From positions 1,873-65,872 of the forward strand of contig DGQM01000026.1 in the NCBI GenBank assembly GCA_002389765.1: a stretch of DNA of 64,000 nucleotides, in the 5' to 3' direction. The notes under the pieces are model-generated. The model was given only the letters and a program-made list of their open reading frames with translations. It searched no databases and had not been told where the DNA came from. Each line of letters begins with the position of its first letter. Position 1 is the first letter of the stretch. Below are positions 63,708-64,000 of the stretch, one piece after another. The translations under genes and the position numbers were made by a program. Source of the stretch: Bacteroidetes bacterium UBA4414. Lineage in GTDB: Bacteria; Bacteroidota; Bacteroidia; Chitinophagales; Chitinophagaceae.

Positions 63708-63839
63708 ATGAAAAAAGAAAAAGTAAAAACATCACCCCCCATGATGCAACAAGCACCACCGCACAATAGCACCGTCATGTGCGATAGCATAGTAAAAGAA
63801 AAACTAAAAAAGAAAAAAGTAAAAAACATCATCACATGA
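63708..63839 (+). CDS. Micro-ORF of repeated module, copy 2, up to 43 aa
   Basis: From ATG 63708: MKKEKVKTSPPMMQQAPPHN then STVMCDSIVKEKLKKKKVKN and IIT; a start at 63741 gives 32 residues. It shares PP.NSTVMC with copies 1 and 3, then diverges into a lysine-rich tail. Its stop TGA (63837-63839) overlaps the ATG of copy 3 (63836-63838), so the frames may be translationally coupled. Confidence 0.45.
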   Translation: MKKEKVKTSPPMMQQAPPHNSTVMCDSIVKEKLKKKKVKNIIT

Positions 63840-63913
63840 TGAAACAACCACCACCGCTCAACAGCACCGTCATGTGCGTAGCACTGACCACGCCCGATGC
63901 ATATTCCGCGTAA
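63836..63913 (+). CDS. Micro-ORF of repeated module, copy 3, 25 aa
   Basis: Reads MMKQPPPLNSTVMCVALTTP then DAYSA and stops at 63913; an internal ATG at 63839 would give 24 residues. Its core is identical in protein to copy 1 with silent base changes only. It overlaps the copy 2 stop by ATGA. A stem-loop follows at 63931. Confidence 0.5.
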   Translation: MMKQPPPLNSTVMCVALTTPDAYSA

Positions 63914-63930
63914 CAACAGCGCAGAGCTAA

Positions 63931-63961
63931 CCCTAAAACATGCGGAGCATTGGTTTTAGGG
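63931..63961 (+). repeat. Stem-loop with nested hairpin, module copy 3
   Basis: CCCTAAAAC (63931-63939) pairs with GTTTTAGGG (63953-63961), enclosing ATGC-gga-GCAT (63940-63950). GGCCCTTTTC follows. Stem position 3 is C-G here and A-T in copy 1. Confidence 0.65.
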
Positions 63962-63975
63962 GGCCCTTTTCTTTG

Positions 63976-64000
63976 TTACTTTCTTTTGGGCAAGCAAAAG
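63976..64000. repeat. 13-bp-arm inverted repeat, module copy 3 (cut by window edge)
   Basis: TTACTTTCTTTTG (63976-63988), spacer GGCAAG and the first bases of the matching arm (CAAAAG) reach the right edge. Identical to 61078-61102 as far as it goes. Confidence 0.85.

Noticed and set aside
63661..63830. AAAGTAAAAA-type units suggesting a regulatory array or CRISPR-like repeat
   Set aside because: Unit lengths are irregular and there are no unique spacers of constant size; it is low-complexity A-rich DNA.

Overview
The window looks like chromosomal DNA of a Bacteroidota bacterium, most likely from the Chitinophagaceae or a close family (family-level placement is inferred). The evidence is internal. 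At least eight secreted proteins end in a type IX secretion (T9SS, Por) C-terminal sorting domain. Promoter-like sites follow the Bacteroidota pattern TTG-N19/20-TAnnTTTG, and Shine-Dalgarno sequences are rare. The regulators are typical of the phylum: an ECF sigma factor next to an anchored barrel protein, LytTR/LytS, a Reg_prop sensor and a membrane TPR-LuxR-like regulator. No rRNA, tRNA or CRISPR array was seen.

Layout. 1-5.3 kb: the N-terminal part of a propeller sensor, cut by the left edge, and short secreted or outer-membrane barrel-like genes plus a lipoprotein, all on the minus strand. 5.3-13.7 kb: T9SS cargo, an ECF sigma factor with an inner-membrane-anchored barrel protein, a subtilisin-like T9SS protease, and a three-gene operon of two paralogous membrane proteins with an XRE regulator. 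13.8-21 kb: hypothetical genes, divergent oxyR/katG, and an ELWVSDGT-repeat T9SS protein. 21-25 kb: a LytTR/LytS two-component pair divergent from a T9SS serine hydrolase across a four-half-site dyad, then a methyltransferase. 25-37 kb: lipoproteins, small enzymes, a TPR-LuxR-like regulator, a large T9SS protein with a dockerin-like segment, and a cold-shock protein. 37-45 kb: DinB proteins, a response regulator coupled to a PAS histidine kinase, AraC, VOC, methyltransferase and DUF3885 genes. 44.8-48.3 kb: a zeta-toxin-like kinase with a small coupled partner, and an ArsR-SRPBCC-DoxX-YdeI-DUF4256 operon with a clear operator/promoter. 48-56.6 kb: a membrane protein, T9SS proteins, an MBL-fold hydrolase and a start-less KOW fragment.

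56.7-64 kb (running off the right edge) looks like the control and replication end of a prophage or phage-derived island. It has an S24 repressor, a palindrome-containing divergent operator region, a Cro-like HTH gene, a recombination-type protein, and a DUF4373/Lin1244-like replication protein. Between and opposite these genes lie minus-strand membrane-protein genes, a long hairpin candidate RNA, REP-like palindromes inserted in frame into coding genes, and a repeated module. That module joins a 24-25 codon micro-ORF (core NSTVMCVALTTPDAYSA) to a stem-loop with one compensatory base pair and then to a 13-bp-arm inverted repeat. The module is the best candidate here for something undescribed.

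All function calls rest on reading motifs by eye; no database search was possible.
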